A stretch of DNA of 42,500 bases. Source: Chrysomallon squamiferum. Taxonomy: Eukaryota; Mollusca; Gastropoda; Neomphalida; Peltospiridae. The stretch lies in assembly GCA_012295275.1 (NCBI GenBank), contig CM022678.1, positions 7,705,743-7,748,242 of the forward strand, written 5' to 3'. Within the stretch, counting starts at the first letter, position 1. Every line of letters begins with the position of its first letter. Under the pieces are notes generated by a model. The model made no database searches. It was not told the origin of the DNA and saw only the letters and a program-made list of their open reading frames with translations. Shown in pieces: positions 1-10,907 of the stretch. Both the position numbers and the translations under genes were made by a program.

Positions 1-1160
1 TTAATCCACCTATCTGTATGTCTATTAATCCACCTATCTGTCTGTCTATTAATCCACCTATCTGTATGTCTATTAATCCACCTATCTGTCTATTAATCCA
101 CCTATCTGTCTGTCTATTAATCCACCTATCTGTATGTCTATTAATCCACCTATCTGTCTGTCTATTAATCCACCTATCTGTATGTCTATTAATCCACCTA
201 TCTGTATGTCTATTAATCCACCTATCTGTCTGTCTATTAATCCACCTATCTGTATGTCTATTAATCCACCTATCTGTCTGTCTATTAATCCACCTATCTG
301 TATGTCTATTAATCTGTCAAACCTATCTGGAATCTGTCTATTAATCCACCTATCTGTCTGTCTACTAATCCACCTATCTGTATGTCTATTAATCCACCTA
401 TCTGTCTGTCTATTAATCCACCTATCTGTCTGTCTATTAATCCACCTATCTGTCTGTCTATTAATCCACCTATCTGTATGTCTATTAATCCACCTATCTG
501 TATGTCTATTAATCCACCTATCTGTCTGTCTATTAATCCACCTATCTGTATGTCTATTAATCTACCTATCTGTATGTCTATTAATCCACCTATCTGTATG
601 TCTATTAATCCACCTATCTGTATGTCTATTAATCCACCTATCTGTCTGTCTATTAATCCACCTATCTGTCTGTCTATTAATCCACCTATCTGTATGTCTA
701 TTAATCCACCTATCTGTATGTCTATTAATCCACCTATCTGTATGTCTATTAATCCACCTATCTGTATGTCTATAATCCACCTATCTGTATGTCTAATAAT
801 CCACCTATATGTATGTCTATTAATCCACCTATCTGTATGTCTATTAATCCACCTATATGTATGTCTATTAATCCACCTATCTGTATGTCTATTAATCCAC
901 CTATCTGTATGTCTATTAATCCACCTATCTGTATGTCTATTAATCCACCTATCTGTATGTCTATTAATCCACCTATCTGTCTGTCTATTAATCCACCTAT
1001 CTGTCTGTCTATTAATCCACCTATCTGTATGTCTATTAATCCACCTATCTGTCTGTCTATTAATCCACCTATCTGTCTGTCTATTAATCCACCTATCTGT
1101 CTGTCTATTAATCCACCTATCTGTCTGTCTATTAATCCACCTATCTGTCTGTCTGTCTGT
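1..1160. repeat. 24-bp minisatellite array (about 48 units)
   Basis: A tandem array of the unit ctgt(c/a)tgtctattaatccacctat fills the start of the window and probably continues to its left. Units alternate irregularly between a 'ctgtctg' and a 'ctgtatg' form. A few are 20 bp because one tetranucleotide is missing (for example near 85-105), and one is disrupted at about 313-340. The array ends in a short (ctgt) run at 1145-1160. Because 24 is a multiple of three, several frames stay open and give false proteins of repeating SINPPICL or LLIHLSVC. It is not a gene. Confidence 0.97.
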
Positions 1161-1528
1161 ATAATATAAATAATGTGTATAATATCAACGTAGTACAGAA
1201 TAGTTCACTGTTGAGATTTGTTATAAATTTATTATAAATAATGAAGATAAATCTGAATTTCTGTTTTTCATAGCAGCTCACCTAAGAAATAAATGAATAT
1301 TTTACTTCTTCTTTCCAATATTTTACAAAAGACACTGATTTAATATAATGGTATAAATAGTAAGTGAAATATAAATAAATGCTAAAACATTATTTGAAAT
1401 TACAATCTTTGTTCTTGATTATATACATACATACATATATTTATATGTTAAGTATTTTTAATATTTTTACTTTAAATATTCATTGTTTGTAAAGTTAAAT
1501 TTTAAATATAAATTAACACCTGTTATTA

Positions 1529-1588
<60 letters not shown>

Positions 1589-2984
1589 CGAAATAAGTTT
1601 TGTATTAAAGAGAAATGTGATTTATTATTATCATTATCATTATTATTATCATCATCATTATTATTATTATTATTATTATTATTTATTCATTTATTTATTC
1701 ATTCATTTATTTATTTATTTATTTTATTGTTGTTGTTGTTGTTGTTGTTCTTGTTAATTAAAGAATTTGTGACCTTGAACCTCTATTTGTGTATGAATTT
1801 AAACAATGTGCTAAGATTGATTTGGCGCTAACAAAATATAACTTTGTTTCTTGCATCTTCTATGGACAGTGAAACACTTTAATACTTTGAGAAAATGTAT
1901 CACTGTCCAATTACGTAATACATTTTATATCTTCACATGATTACTTTTTATCTGTTGTTATTTTATTTTATTTAGTAAGCTATTTATTTTATGATTAAAA
2001 GAATAAACTAAAGTAGTTCATTCCAAGAAACAGTGATGAAGAGAGGGAGAGAGGGAGACAAGTAGCTTAACGAATTTAAGATTTTTATTAGATTTCGGTT
2101 AATAAAAAATACAATATTAACACTGGGCTACGTAACTAACACTTTCCTCGATGACCTTGAAGAGAATCTATTCGTTATTCTTCTTCTTGTCTTATTATTA
2201 TTCTTTATGTGTGTGTGTTTTGTGTATGTTTGTGTGTGTGTGCGTTTGCGTTTCTGTGCATGTGATAGTGAATGCTACATGCACGCATGTGAATCTGCAT
2301 ATTAATGTTTTCACTGCAGACAGAACAAACTCAGTACAATTCAACACGACTGACAAGATTATCAAGTAGCAGACGTGAAAACGTTTTTCATTTAAATATA
2401 CTCTTCAAAAAATGTCGGGGAAACGTGAAAAATATTAATTTTGAATACGTTTTCATATTCCATACGTCGCACGTGCTTTATAAAGAACACGTGTACGGCA
2501 GGCGGGTGTGTGTGTGTGGGGGGCGTCATTCTGGACTGACTTTTTTTCAGGAATGTGTTTAATCTCTGTGTAAAATTATTTGTGTAAATTTTATTTTATT
2601 TTATTTATTTATTTTTTGTCTTCATTGTTTTGATGATACAGTTTTTATCATTTTGTTTCCAGTCATTCGTTCCGATCGTTCATTTAATTAACTATTTTCA
2701 TAACATTTATTGCCATTCCCCATAGTTAACTTACATTACAATTTTGGCAACTGTAAAATCACTATAAGAGTTCCCTACTTTTTTTTGAACAGTATATATA
2801 ATAACGGTTCATTCTTAATCACTACATTTCTTTAGTAAATCGCGAATCCGCCAACAAGAACGCTTTGACTAAAACATCAAATGAAAACTGAGAGGAAGGC
2901 GGAGTTATTTTTTACATTAAATCTTATCAGCAGGTGAACGCGTGTTTTGTGTTTTTGTTGTTTTTTTAAACGCTTGCTCCTCGT
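1161..2984. other. AT-rich intergenic stretch with microsatellites
   Basis: I see no supported exon here. It holds (TAA)n at about 1530-1584, a mixed ATT/ATC run at 1620-1682, (ATTT)n at about 1683-1725, (GTT)n at 1727-1750 and a TG-rich patch at about 2208-2245. The short open frames around 2151-2562 run through low-complexity TG sequence and lack splice context or codon character. Confidence 0.7.
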
Positions 2985-3052
2985 ATTGGAAGACTGACGT
3001 CAAATGATAAAATGTGCTGAGAGATCTCAGTTAGCGCGCGAAACAGCTGAAG
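2985..3052 (+). promoter_or_regulatory. CCAAT/CRE promoter-like block
   Basis: An inverted CCAAT box (ATTGG, 2985-2989) is followed five bases later by a perfect palindromic CRE (TGACGTCA, 2995-3002). The downstream sequence becomes GC-richer and contains gcgcgcg. This pairing just upstream of a coding-type exon with a strong Kozak ATG suggests a core promoter or 5' UTR on the plus strand. The motifs are seen directly; promoter function is inferred. Confidence 0.5.
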
Positions 3053-3152
3053 ATGGACGAATCGGCTCCACGGGGAGTAGCGGGGGCTGGGAACGAAGCT
3101 GCACTTACGACTCTAACGAAGAGGACGAAATATTCGATGATGCAACACAAAG
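3053..3152 (+). CDS. Putative first coding exon, product unknown
   Basis: The exon begins at ATG 3053 in a strong Kozak context (aagATGG) and ends at the donor AAAG|gtgtgg. It reads MDESAPRGVAGAGNEA and continues to MMQHK, 33 codons plus one base. It is clearly richer in G+C than its surroundings, as first exons next to promoters often are. A second frame from ATG 3004 is open through the same stretch and looks equally protein-like (Gly/Ser-rich, then acidic SNEEDEIFDD), reaching the same donor. I cannot tell which frame is used and I do not recognise either product. The next exon was not found with confidence. Confidence 0.4.
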
Positions 3153-3313
3153 GTGTGGAGTCTGTCTGATCAGCAAGTTATACAATGACTAACAATATGT
3201 AATTATATACAAAACATACATTCTTCTTATCCTACAATCTAATTTCTCTTCTTGTTACTAATATACATTATATATATAGATATAATCATGTCAAGAGCTT
3301 ATTAATGCTTTCT

Positions 3314-3356
<43 letters not shown>

Positions 3357-3572
3357 AAATATAGATATAATATAAAAATATAGATATTATATAGATATAA
3401 TATAAAAATAACAAAAACATTTCATAAAAATATTTTTTTTATTTAAATATTTAATTACTGAACATTCCTGAATAATTTTACAGCCATGTTAATTGCAAGT
3501 TGAAATTATGAAATCTTCAGAAATGTTTTGAGCAATACAGATAGGTCCATCTTTTCACCAAAAATAACTGTT

Positions 3573-3642
<70 letters not shown>

Positions 3643-4069
3643 ACTTTTGTTTCCATGAGCAACCGACCTTGAAGTACATTTGTGTCACAATGGTTAAGGG
3701 TCTCAGTTTGAGGACTGTGATAAGGTAAAGTCAACACTGTAACGTAAAACAGAAAAATCTTGTTAAGATGATTTTCTAACTCCCCATTCTGATGACTTCC
3801 CTCCCTTTAACATCTAGCACCAGAGCAATTTTTCAATTTTAAATATTTTTTCAACATTATTGATTTTTTTTTTTAAAAGTCTTGGAGTTACTGTCAAGAG
3901 ACAAAATATGGTTCCTTAAAAAAAAAAAAAAGAAATATTATTGCTGAACAAGCACACGTGTCTGATTTGATTGTTTTAAATGTGTAACTAACTTACAACA
4001 ACCCTGCCCACTCCCTCAGCTCTTTTTGATTGACAAATAATAAATAAATATATATATATATATATATAT
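3153..4069. other. Intron-like stretch with TA, CA and poly-T repeats
   Basis: Contains (TA)n at about 3317-3352, (CA)n at about 3577-3640 and homopolymer T/A runs near 3865 and 3920. Around 3680-3720 the sequence 'cacaatggttaagggtctcagtttgaggactg' weakly resembles the A and B boxes of a tRNA-derived SINE, too weakly to call. No exon is supported. Confidence 0.6.
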
Positions 4070-4070
4070 A

Positions 4071-4163
4071 TTTAGTCTTGTCAGTCAAGAAATATTCATT
4101 TTCAATGTCTGTCAGTAGATTAGATGATTCATGACAGCAGGGATGTACTGTAACCATGGCTAC
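4071..4163 (-). CDS. Exon-like open block, product unknown
   Basis: On the minus strand a good acceptor (ttcatgttattacag) is followed by an open frame reading VAMVTVHPCCHESSNLLTDI and then ENEYFLTDKTKY, running into a (TA)n tract at 4049-4070 where no clear donor is visible. It lies downstream (minus sense) of the exon at 5808-6064 and could belong to the same transcript. No domain is recognised; it could be a chance open block. Confidence 0.25.
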
Positions 4164-4387
4164 CTGTAATAACATGAAAACTGAAATGTCATTTACGTTA
4201 TTTTTCCATCTTTCTACAGACAACTCAAAAATGTTTGTTAACCTGAATAATAGTAAATATTAGTTGTATAAAACACTGTTCTTTTTAAAATTACTATTAT
4301 TACTGTTGTTGTTGTTGTTGTTGTTGTTGAGAGAGTTACTCATAGATCATCACTAAACATCAGCATGTTTCTGTGTTGAAAGAAAAG

Positions 4388-4519
4388 AGAAAGTGGCTGA
4401 AACTTGCTTCCAGAATGCAAGACAGAGAGTTCAGGTTTATGGAGGAGAATCAGAATCTTCACTCAAATGTTGATGATCATGTTTATGAGGAGATTTCTGA
4501 TCTACATTGTCAGTCATGA
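4388..4519 (+). CDS. Putative C-terminal exon, cytoplasmic tail with YEEI
   Basis: An open stretch of 43 codons ending in TGA (4517-4519) reads RKWLKLASRMQDREF, continues through an acidic segment and ends HVYEEISDLHCQS. The basic start followed by an acidic tail with a YEEI motif looks like the membrane-proximal and cytoplasmic part of a receptor; YEEI is a classical SH2-binding sequence. The upstream splice site is not clear because a (GTT)n tract precedes it. Its gene may start upstream of this window or be one of the exon fragments nearby. Identity is inference. Confidence 0.35.
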   Translation, partial: RKWLKLASRMQDREFRFMEENQNLHSNVDDHVYEEISDLHCQS

Positions 4520-4552
4520 AATTAGGAAAGAAATGAGGAATTAGGTTATAAA

Positions 4553-4706
4553 ACACAAACACAGTTTTTCACTGAAACACAAACACAGCAGAACATGTTT
4601 CAACACAAACACAGCAGAACATGTTTCACTGAAACACAAACACAGCAGAACACTGAAACACAAACACAGCAGAACGTGTTTCACTGAAACACAAACACAG
4701 CAGAAC
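4553..4706. repeat. Degenerate 31-bp tandem repeat
   Basis: About five copies of 'actgaaacacaaacacagcagaacatgtttc', some missing the last ten or so bases, follow the TGA of the upstream exon-like frame. Confidence 0.85.
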
Positions 4707-5800
4707 AACTAACTTCAGATACCGCTATGAAGTGTCCGTTTTATTAAACGTAACGTTTTACTTTGCTAATTCTAAATCGTATAATAGAAAGGTGTAATTT
4801 TACTGTACGTGGAACTTAAATATTATATACACTACAGAAAATATTGATAACCACAGTTAATCTATTAGACATTACTGACAGTTATAAATGATAATTCTAC
4901 ATGGCGTTATGAAAATAAACCGCTTAATTACTTATAAAAAGAAAAGGATGAGAATTAATTATGATCAGTGATATTTACAGTTTGTAGGTTAATGTTTATC
5001 TCATATTTTATTAATATCGTATATTTATATCAGGTTATATTTAAAAATATCAGAGTTAATTCCCTGGAATCACGATAGTGTGTACTGATTAGATGAGAGC
5101 AAAAGAGGTTAGCATGTTATTTTATTATGCGAAATTTAATGTTTTCATTACATTCATTAAAAGGTGTACATCAGCGCAAGTTGTATAGTGTAATATTCTT
5201 TACATTTCTGATTAAACCTGAAGTCCTCTTATTACATTAGATATTAATATAACCGCTCAACCAGTAATAATCTATATAACAATGAAGCAGACACCGTAGT
5301 CGTCAAAGTCCTCCAGTTGTCAACAGCTAACAACTAGAACAACACCCTAATATTTTTATTTTTTATTTTGTTTTTATTTTTTCTGAAAAAAAACGGAAGC
5401 TTCCTACATATGTTTGACGCTATTCTCTTAGTTTGTAGATGTTTGACGCTTTATTATCTTCCTCTTTAATATATATTATAAAAGCTATTCTCTAAAGACG
5501 TAGCGTGTCTTTCACCTTCCTAAACCATAAGTTTTATTAATTCTAGTTTCATTAGAACTGTTCTGAGTGTCTTCTATCATTCTAAGACTACTGTGAGAAA
5601 ATAGCTAAAATGCGCTTAAACATTATTTTTACAATAGAATAATATCAGCTCACAACATTTATTGTTTCCAAAGATAATAACACACACACAGAGACAAATA
5701 TATATATATATATATATAATATATTCACATCCTGCTCTGTCTCAATAAAAGGACTAACAAGTAAATGGAAGGGGAGAAGTGATCACTGGATCAACATTCT
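4707..5800. other. AT-rich non-coding stretch
   Basis: No supported exon on either strand. A (TA)n tract lies at about 5699-5719 next to a short (CA)n tract. The rest is unique AT-rich sequence. Confidence 0.6.
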
Positions 5801-5807
5801 CACTTAC

Positions 5808-6064
5808 AGTTTACAAAACTGGTTCTCATTATCGGGGAGATGTTTAGGAGGATTTAATGCTGTTTTACGGCTATGACAGTGTGGTCTATGACAGTGTGGT
5901 CTATGACAGTGTGGTCTACGTTCTGTGTCGTCTGGAAGATCATCAGACTGGGTATCTGACAATGTTACAGTAGATGTTACATGTGGTAGTTCAGTAGTCA
6001 CTATATCTTTTGAATCCAATAGCTGTGGACATTTTTCTGATAAGCAATTAGTCACATCATCTGA
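5808..6064 (-). CDS. Internal exon with His/Cys-rich tandem motif, product unknown
   Basis: A 257-nt block on the minus strand is bounded by an acceptor (taaatatttcag, AG at 6065-6066) and a strong donor (ACT|gtaagtgag). It is open throughout and encodes an acidic Ser/Thr/Asp-rich stretch (TVTLSDTQSDDLPDDTE), then three copies of HCHRP or a variant, then SRKTALNPPKHLPDNENQF. The motif comes from three copies of a 15-bp repeat at 5871-5915. Composition suggests a disordered linker. The protein family is not recognised. Exon status rests on the splice signals and the open frame. Confidence 0.45.
5871..5915. repeat. 15-bp tandem repeat x3 inside an exon
   Basis: Three copies of ctatgacagtgtggt. 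The unit is a multiple of three and keeps the enclosing minus-strand frame open, repeating the HCHRP pentapeptide. Confidence 0.95.
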
Positions 6065-6134
6065 CTGAAATATTTAAACAGTATTAAAATAACAATTTAT
6101 ATTACAGACAGATTTCTTAATATGAGAGATAATA

Positions 6135-6430
6135 TGCAGGACTCGAAATGGCCAGTCGCCAGGTCACCAAATGCGACCAAAGTTCCGTTTAGGCGACTGG
6201 GATGTTAGAAATATTATGGTTAGTCGCCCCAAAAAATATTATTTGGGTGACCTGTTTTTTCTATAAGTTATAACACAAGATAATACTTTTATAATAATTG
6301 TATCTCAGATATTTATTTCACATAAAACGATTGCCCATAGTTCCATAAGTTGGACGTATCGGCTTGTCTTATTTGCAAACATCTATTGATAAACACTACG
6401 TTAAAGAATTATCGGTTGGTTAACGGAACA
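6135..6430 (-). repeat. Interspersed repeat family, copy 1 (reverse)
   Basis: The minus strand here resembles blocks at 7040-7165 and 26040-26285. Shared landmarks, in element order, are a 'cgatac' region, 'ttttatgtgaaataaatat', 'cttgtgttataacttatag' and 'catcccagtcgcc.aaacggaactttggtcgc'. The last 31-base landmark (6172-6203 here) matches 26253-26283 with a single difference. No coding frame or terminal repeats were recognised, so the class is unknown; a SINE or MITE-like element is possible. Confidence 0.65.
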
Positions 6431-6605
6431 CATTGTCATAGCAGAACACTGTAACTAATTGTTTGCTATTGTTTCTCCTTTTCAATTCCTCTTTTCATTG
6501 GCTAAAGTGAAGCCAACGAACAAATTTAGCGAACTTTTAGAGCGTTACGTAAAGAATTATCGGTTGGTTAACGGAACAAGTTATCATGGAAGATAACTCT
6601 ATAAC
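6402..6605. repeat. Direct repeat, period about 149 bp
   Basis: The 29-base sequence starting 'taaagaattatcggttggt' and ending 'ggaaca' occurs at 6402 and again at 6551, each followed by further similar sequence (atcat/gtcat and 'tgttttc/ttcaattcc'). This is an old tandem duplication. Confidence 0.75.
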
Positions 6606-6884
6606 CTTGTATTTACAATTGTTTTTCGTTTTCAATTCCGGTAGGATTACTTACCCGGAATAAAAAATAAATAAAAGCAAAAAAAAAAAAATAAAATAAA
6701 GAAAGAAATAAAGAAAAAATACTAAAAAGAAAAGTTGAACGGCTGCATATTTTATAGAGGAAAGTCATTGATTTTCTTATTTTTGTCACACGCTAAACTT
6801 TACTGAGTATTACTCGCTATCATTTCACGTTGCTTTCCTTTAATTTGTATTTCTTTTGAAAAATACAAGCCTATAATACTATAA

Positions 6885-6927
<43 letters not shown>

Positions 6928-7039
6928 CATTTTTGTCAAGGTTTGTTTGAAAATGTCTTACCAGCTGATTTGTATTACTCGGACTAAATTTTTGTGGCTA
7001 TTTTAATTAATAAAGAATTTTCGTATTTCATTTTAGATG
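6606..7039. other. A-rich and ATT-repeat stretch
   Basis: Contains a poly-A-rich patch at 6660-6730 and (ATT)n at about 6885-6926. No exon is supported. Confidence 0.6.
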
Positions 7040-7165
7040 TTGACAAATTAAGGTACGCCGATACTTTCAGTTTATCGAACTACGAACAAAACTTTTATGT
7101 GAAATAAATATTTGCTATAAAATTATTAACAGTGGCTCTTGTTTTATAACTTATAGAAAAAGTAG
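7040..7165 (+). repeat. Interspersed repeat family, copy 2
   Basis: Forward-oriented relative of the elements at 6135-6430 (reverse) and 26040-26285 (forward). It shares 'gttgacaaattaaggta', 'tttatcgaactac', 'cttttatgtgaaataaatattt' and 'ttataacttatagaaaaa'. It lacks the 'cccagtcgcc' end of the other copies. Confidence 0.6.
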
Positions 7166-7553
7166 GTTCTTCTACATTAATATTATTTATTCATGTTAGA
7201 GACTGTTATAGAATTATATTTGGAATTCAGAATATTTTAAGTGTTAAATCAATTGTAATATATTTTATCTGGATAAACAAGACTCATTAAAATGATTTTT
7301 ATAAAAAAAAAAAAAATGTTATCATCTGAATTAGGACAGTTATTTCAAATAATTAACCACTGTATAAGTATTATAAGAATTCAAATTTTTGTTTGTTTTG
7401 CTGCTGAAAAAGATATGATACTTCTGGGAGTTCTTCAAAGCACTCCAGTGAAGCTGAGAGAATTTGTATGGGTTTTTTTTTTCATTAGTATTTTTCCTAT
7501 TTAAGCAGCAGTTAATTTGTAATTTCTCCTTCATTTTTATAGAGCACATTTGA

Positions 7554-7554
<1 letters not shown>

Positions 7555-7602
<48 letters not shown>

Positions 7603-7609
7603 GGGGGGG
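7555..7609. repeat. (TG)n microsatellite with poly-G end
   Basis: About 22 TG dinucleotides are followed by a run of nine or ten G. Open frames of poly-Cys/Val across it are artefacts. Confidence 0.95.
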
Positions 7610-7649
7610 TTACTGGTGTCTGTTTATATCTTTTATTGCTTTTTTACAG

Positions 7650-8221
7650 CATTAGTCAGAACAAACTCACAGCACTGCAGACTGAATGGGGTAACTCTGA
7701 GAGAGAAAAGAAATCTGGCAGAAGAAAATTAATTCACATGCCTTACATGTGAAGACAGAGAAAGGATAGTTCAGTTTCTGAAGCATTTTCCTCAAGATTA
7801 TGACTAATTTTGCTTAGATGAGTCCCAGGATTCAAAGGGAGTAATTTGAAAATCTTTCTGCATGTGAGACTAAATCTTCACTTTGGAGGGAGAATCAACA
7901 GACTGCTATTGCACAGGGTAAGAATTCATTTGAATAATGTGTAATTTTTATATATTAAGTGATATAATTTTAAGGATATTTTATTAATTCTTAGATTAAT
8001 TGATTTTATATTGCAGTATGTTTTTGTTTGTTATTTTAAAATTTGTTTCATTTTCATTTTTAAGAAAAAGCCAATTGTCTTCTTCAGTTTGACTTGTCAG
8101 TACAGAAAGTTCACATTCCAAACAGCCCACTCCAGCCAGAACCAGTTTACTTCCTTATGTCAAGAAAATGTGGAACTTTTAAAATATGTTCTGAAGTTCT
8201 GTGTTAGAAATCTATCAGCTG
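7650..8221 (+). pseudogene. Broken transposon-derived protein fragment (DUF7869-like)
   Basis: Two exon-like blocks are visible: about 7650-7920 (acceptor ttttttacag, donor CAG|gtaag) and about 8095-8221 (acceptor tcttcttcag, donor CTG|gtgagt). The second reads FDLSVQKVHIPNSPLQPEP, then VYFLMSRKCGTFKICSE and a stop. This matches the pattern 'FDYAQQVHfP... PgplfFktPRKC.iFGvc.E' of a transposon-derived protein family in cnidarians, molluscs and fish, which I believe is now called DUF7869. The first block gives pieces that fit only in changing frames (a stretch ending SSLWRENQQTAIAQ in one frame) and holds several stops. The downstream catalytic-like half is not present. I read it as a decayed insertion; family assignment is from memory of the motif. 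Confidence 0.45.
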
Positions 8222-9148
8222 GTGAGTCAGTTAATCCCTTAATTAATTAATTTATATAATTATTTTGTATTGATGTATTTGCTTTTTATTTTGTTTGTTA
8301 CTGTGTATGCTATTTTTTTAACCTATGTATCTGTGCTATGTTATGTTTTTGAATTTATTTAGTCAAACATTTGTGTCTATTTATTTGTTTGAATCAAAGT
8401 TTGGCTCTCAGTTTTTCACTGTTGCTATCAAGATGTTTTTAAGTGTAAATTCAATGTTTAATTCATAGAAAATGTTATGTAGCATTAGGTGGTCACTGGA
8501 AAAATGTGGACAGAGAAATAAGAAATGTTTCATGGTTTCAGAAATTCCACAGCTACAGTTTGGTGTTGTGTTTATTTTGTGTTTGAATTTGATTGTTTTG
8601 GTGGAGTTTGTGTTTGAATTTGGTGAGTTTGCTGATTCTGAGTTTAGATTTGTTGGATTTTGTGTTTGAATTTGTTGATTCTGAGTTTGGTAATGTTGTT
8701 GTTATGTAGTTTGTTACTAAAATGATTTTGAGTTTTGATGATGAAAGGTGTAACTAATGTTTATTTTATTTGATTACTATTTGCTGATTGCAACATTCAC
8801 CCACTCCAGTCTACATTTCAATATGGCTGACTGTTGTTTAAAAATTAGATTGTAGTGAAAGGTGAGTTTTAAAGGGCCTAGATCCTTCATGAGATGTTTA
8901 TTACTGAGAGTGGATTTTAACACAGTATTTTAGTGTGTGTAGGTTTTTGTCTGTATTTTAATGGTTGTATGTTTTATTCTAACACGAGACTGTCAGGCAG
9001 TGTGATGTTTGGTAAAAGTTTTTACAAGATGTGATTATCTTCTGTATGTGGCATCCGAAGTTGGCTGTCGAATGTGACTACTAAAAATTTGAATGATTTT
9101 CTTTGTTATTAAATGGTTATCTATTTTAGTGTTATTTTGCTTTTATTT

Positions 9149-9184
<36 letters not shown>

Positions 9185-10680
9185 ATTAGAGGGATGCATG
9201 TCTAAGTGAAATCTTTGTCTCTCAGTTTAAAGTCAGTCATTCAAGTTGTTTAGGTTTGTTTGTATTTGGTTGTTTAGAGATCTGCCTGCACACCAGAAAT
9301 CTATGTAATTACTTTTTATTTTATTTATTGAATGGAATTTAGTAAACTGTTGTAGTGTTTTGTTATTTACTTGTTAAATTGTTTTTAGTTTAAGTGTTTG
9401 TTCAGGTGTGTGTTTTACCAGTGTGTCAAGGGTTTTACATGTGTGATGTTAGTGTAACTGGTCTGTAGTTGATTGGTAGTGAATGGTATTTGTAAGGTTT
9501 ATGCAAGTTTCCAGTCTGTTGATAACTTTCCTGTTTACCAAGTTTATTTCTAATGTTTTTGAAAAAAAGTTTACCAAATATTACTACTAATGTTTTTTTG
9601 ACTATTTTGTTTTATTTTTCAACAGCTGTGTTGGATTGATTTTGTGTTTTGTTTATATTTTTTTTTTTTTTTTTCATTTGGGTGTAAATACTGAGTTTTG
9701 AAGGTTTTCTTGCTGTTGTAATTGGTGAGTATAGGGTGGTGGTCTCAATTCAACTCATTTAGAACTTCCCATTGACTCAGTGCTGCAGTGTGTTTGCTGT
9801 TAGTGTTAAATCAGTGGTGAACTGGACACACTGGTGAAGGTGAATGTAACATCATTAAGACAAACAAGAATGGAAAGGCCTGTGTTAGGTGTGTATCATG
9901 TGAGATATGTTTTGTGTTAATGGAGGTTCTTTTGTTGAAATTATTTATTTTTGTTGGGCTCTGTTTACAATTTTCTTCATGTAGTTGCTGAAAGTTTGCA
10001 TGTTTTGCAAGGTATCAGGACTGGCTGGAGTTTCTATGGTGATGGACACTGCAGTAGCTGCATGCTAATGACTTGAGTTGTATCACTGTGTACATTTGGT
10101 TGTGTGTCACCAGTTCTGTCAGAGGCCACACAAGTAAATGAGATCTCATTTCTGTCTGTTGGTAGTTGTAATTGTTGTCATGGCAGGTTTTCTGTTAAAG
10201 GTAAGTGTGGTCCAGTAGCTTGCTTTTCCCTCCATATACTGACATTAACTAGCTTGGCTTTGTTTGTGAATGAATCTTGTTGTAAACATTTTTTTTTATT
10301 TTTTTTATTTCTGTCCAGGTAATGTATTTTGTGATATATTTAAAAAGAGAGCTGGGTGGGTTTTTTCTGTTTGGTTGTTTTTTTTTTTTCACTCATTTCG
10401 TTTTTGTTTTTTTTTTTTTTCACTCATTTCAGGTTGTTGTTGTTGTTGTGCAGACTGTTTTACTGTTTGCTGAGTCAGAGTTTCAGGATTAGTGTAGGTA
10501 ATTCCCAGTAAGAAAATGTTGATCCCAGAAGGTTAAAAAAGTCTTTAAGAGTTTTGTGTTGATCCCAAAATAAATTTTCCTTGGGTTGTTACTTTTTGTT
10601 ATGTCTGATGTTTTGTTTATTATAGAGATTTATGCTTCTGTTTGGAGATTGTTTTGTTTTCTTCTGTATTTGTATGCTGT
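8222..10680. other. T- and G-rich non-coding stretch
   Basis: The plus strand is strikingly rich in T and G for over 2 kb, with recurring words such as tttgtgtttgaatttg (8560-8700). It includes poly-T at 9151-9179, 9657-9674 and 10378-10420. No convincing exon is seen; the frame at 10104-10322 is not flanked by clear splice sites. A long intron or UTR-like region is possible. Confidence 0.5.
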
Positions 10681-10724
10681 GGTGTATATATGTATATATA
10701 TATAATGTGTCTCCATTTACTTTA

Positions 10725-10775
<51 letters not shown>

Positions 10776-10907
10776 CTGATATACATACATACATAAAGAC
10801 ATACACACACATATATACACACTAATGGTAACAAAACAATACAGGCATACTTATGTAAATACAAACACCCCACCACAGATATACATGTATACATACATAC
10901 AAACACC

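Noticed and set aside
18-1169. Several long overlapping reading frames in the first 1.2 kb
   Set aside because: They are translations of the 24-bp tandem repeat in different frames; there is no non-repetitive protein sequence or splice context.
3680-3725. A possible tRNA-derived SINE
   Set aside because: The A-box-like 'cacaatggttaag' is acceptable, but the B box is too far from consensus and no second copy was seen in the window.
3528-3737. Reading frames across the (CA)n tract on both strands
   Set aside because: Only alternating dipeptides from a dinucleotide repeat with short random ends.
10589-10906. A 105-codon Cys/Val/Tyr-rich frame on minus
   Set aside because: It lies entirely in AC/CATA microsatellites.
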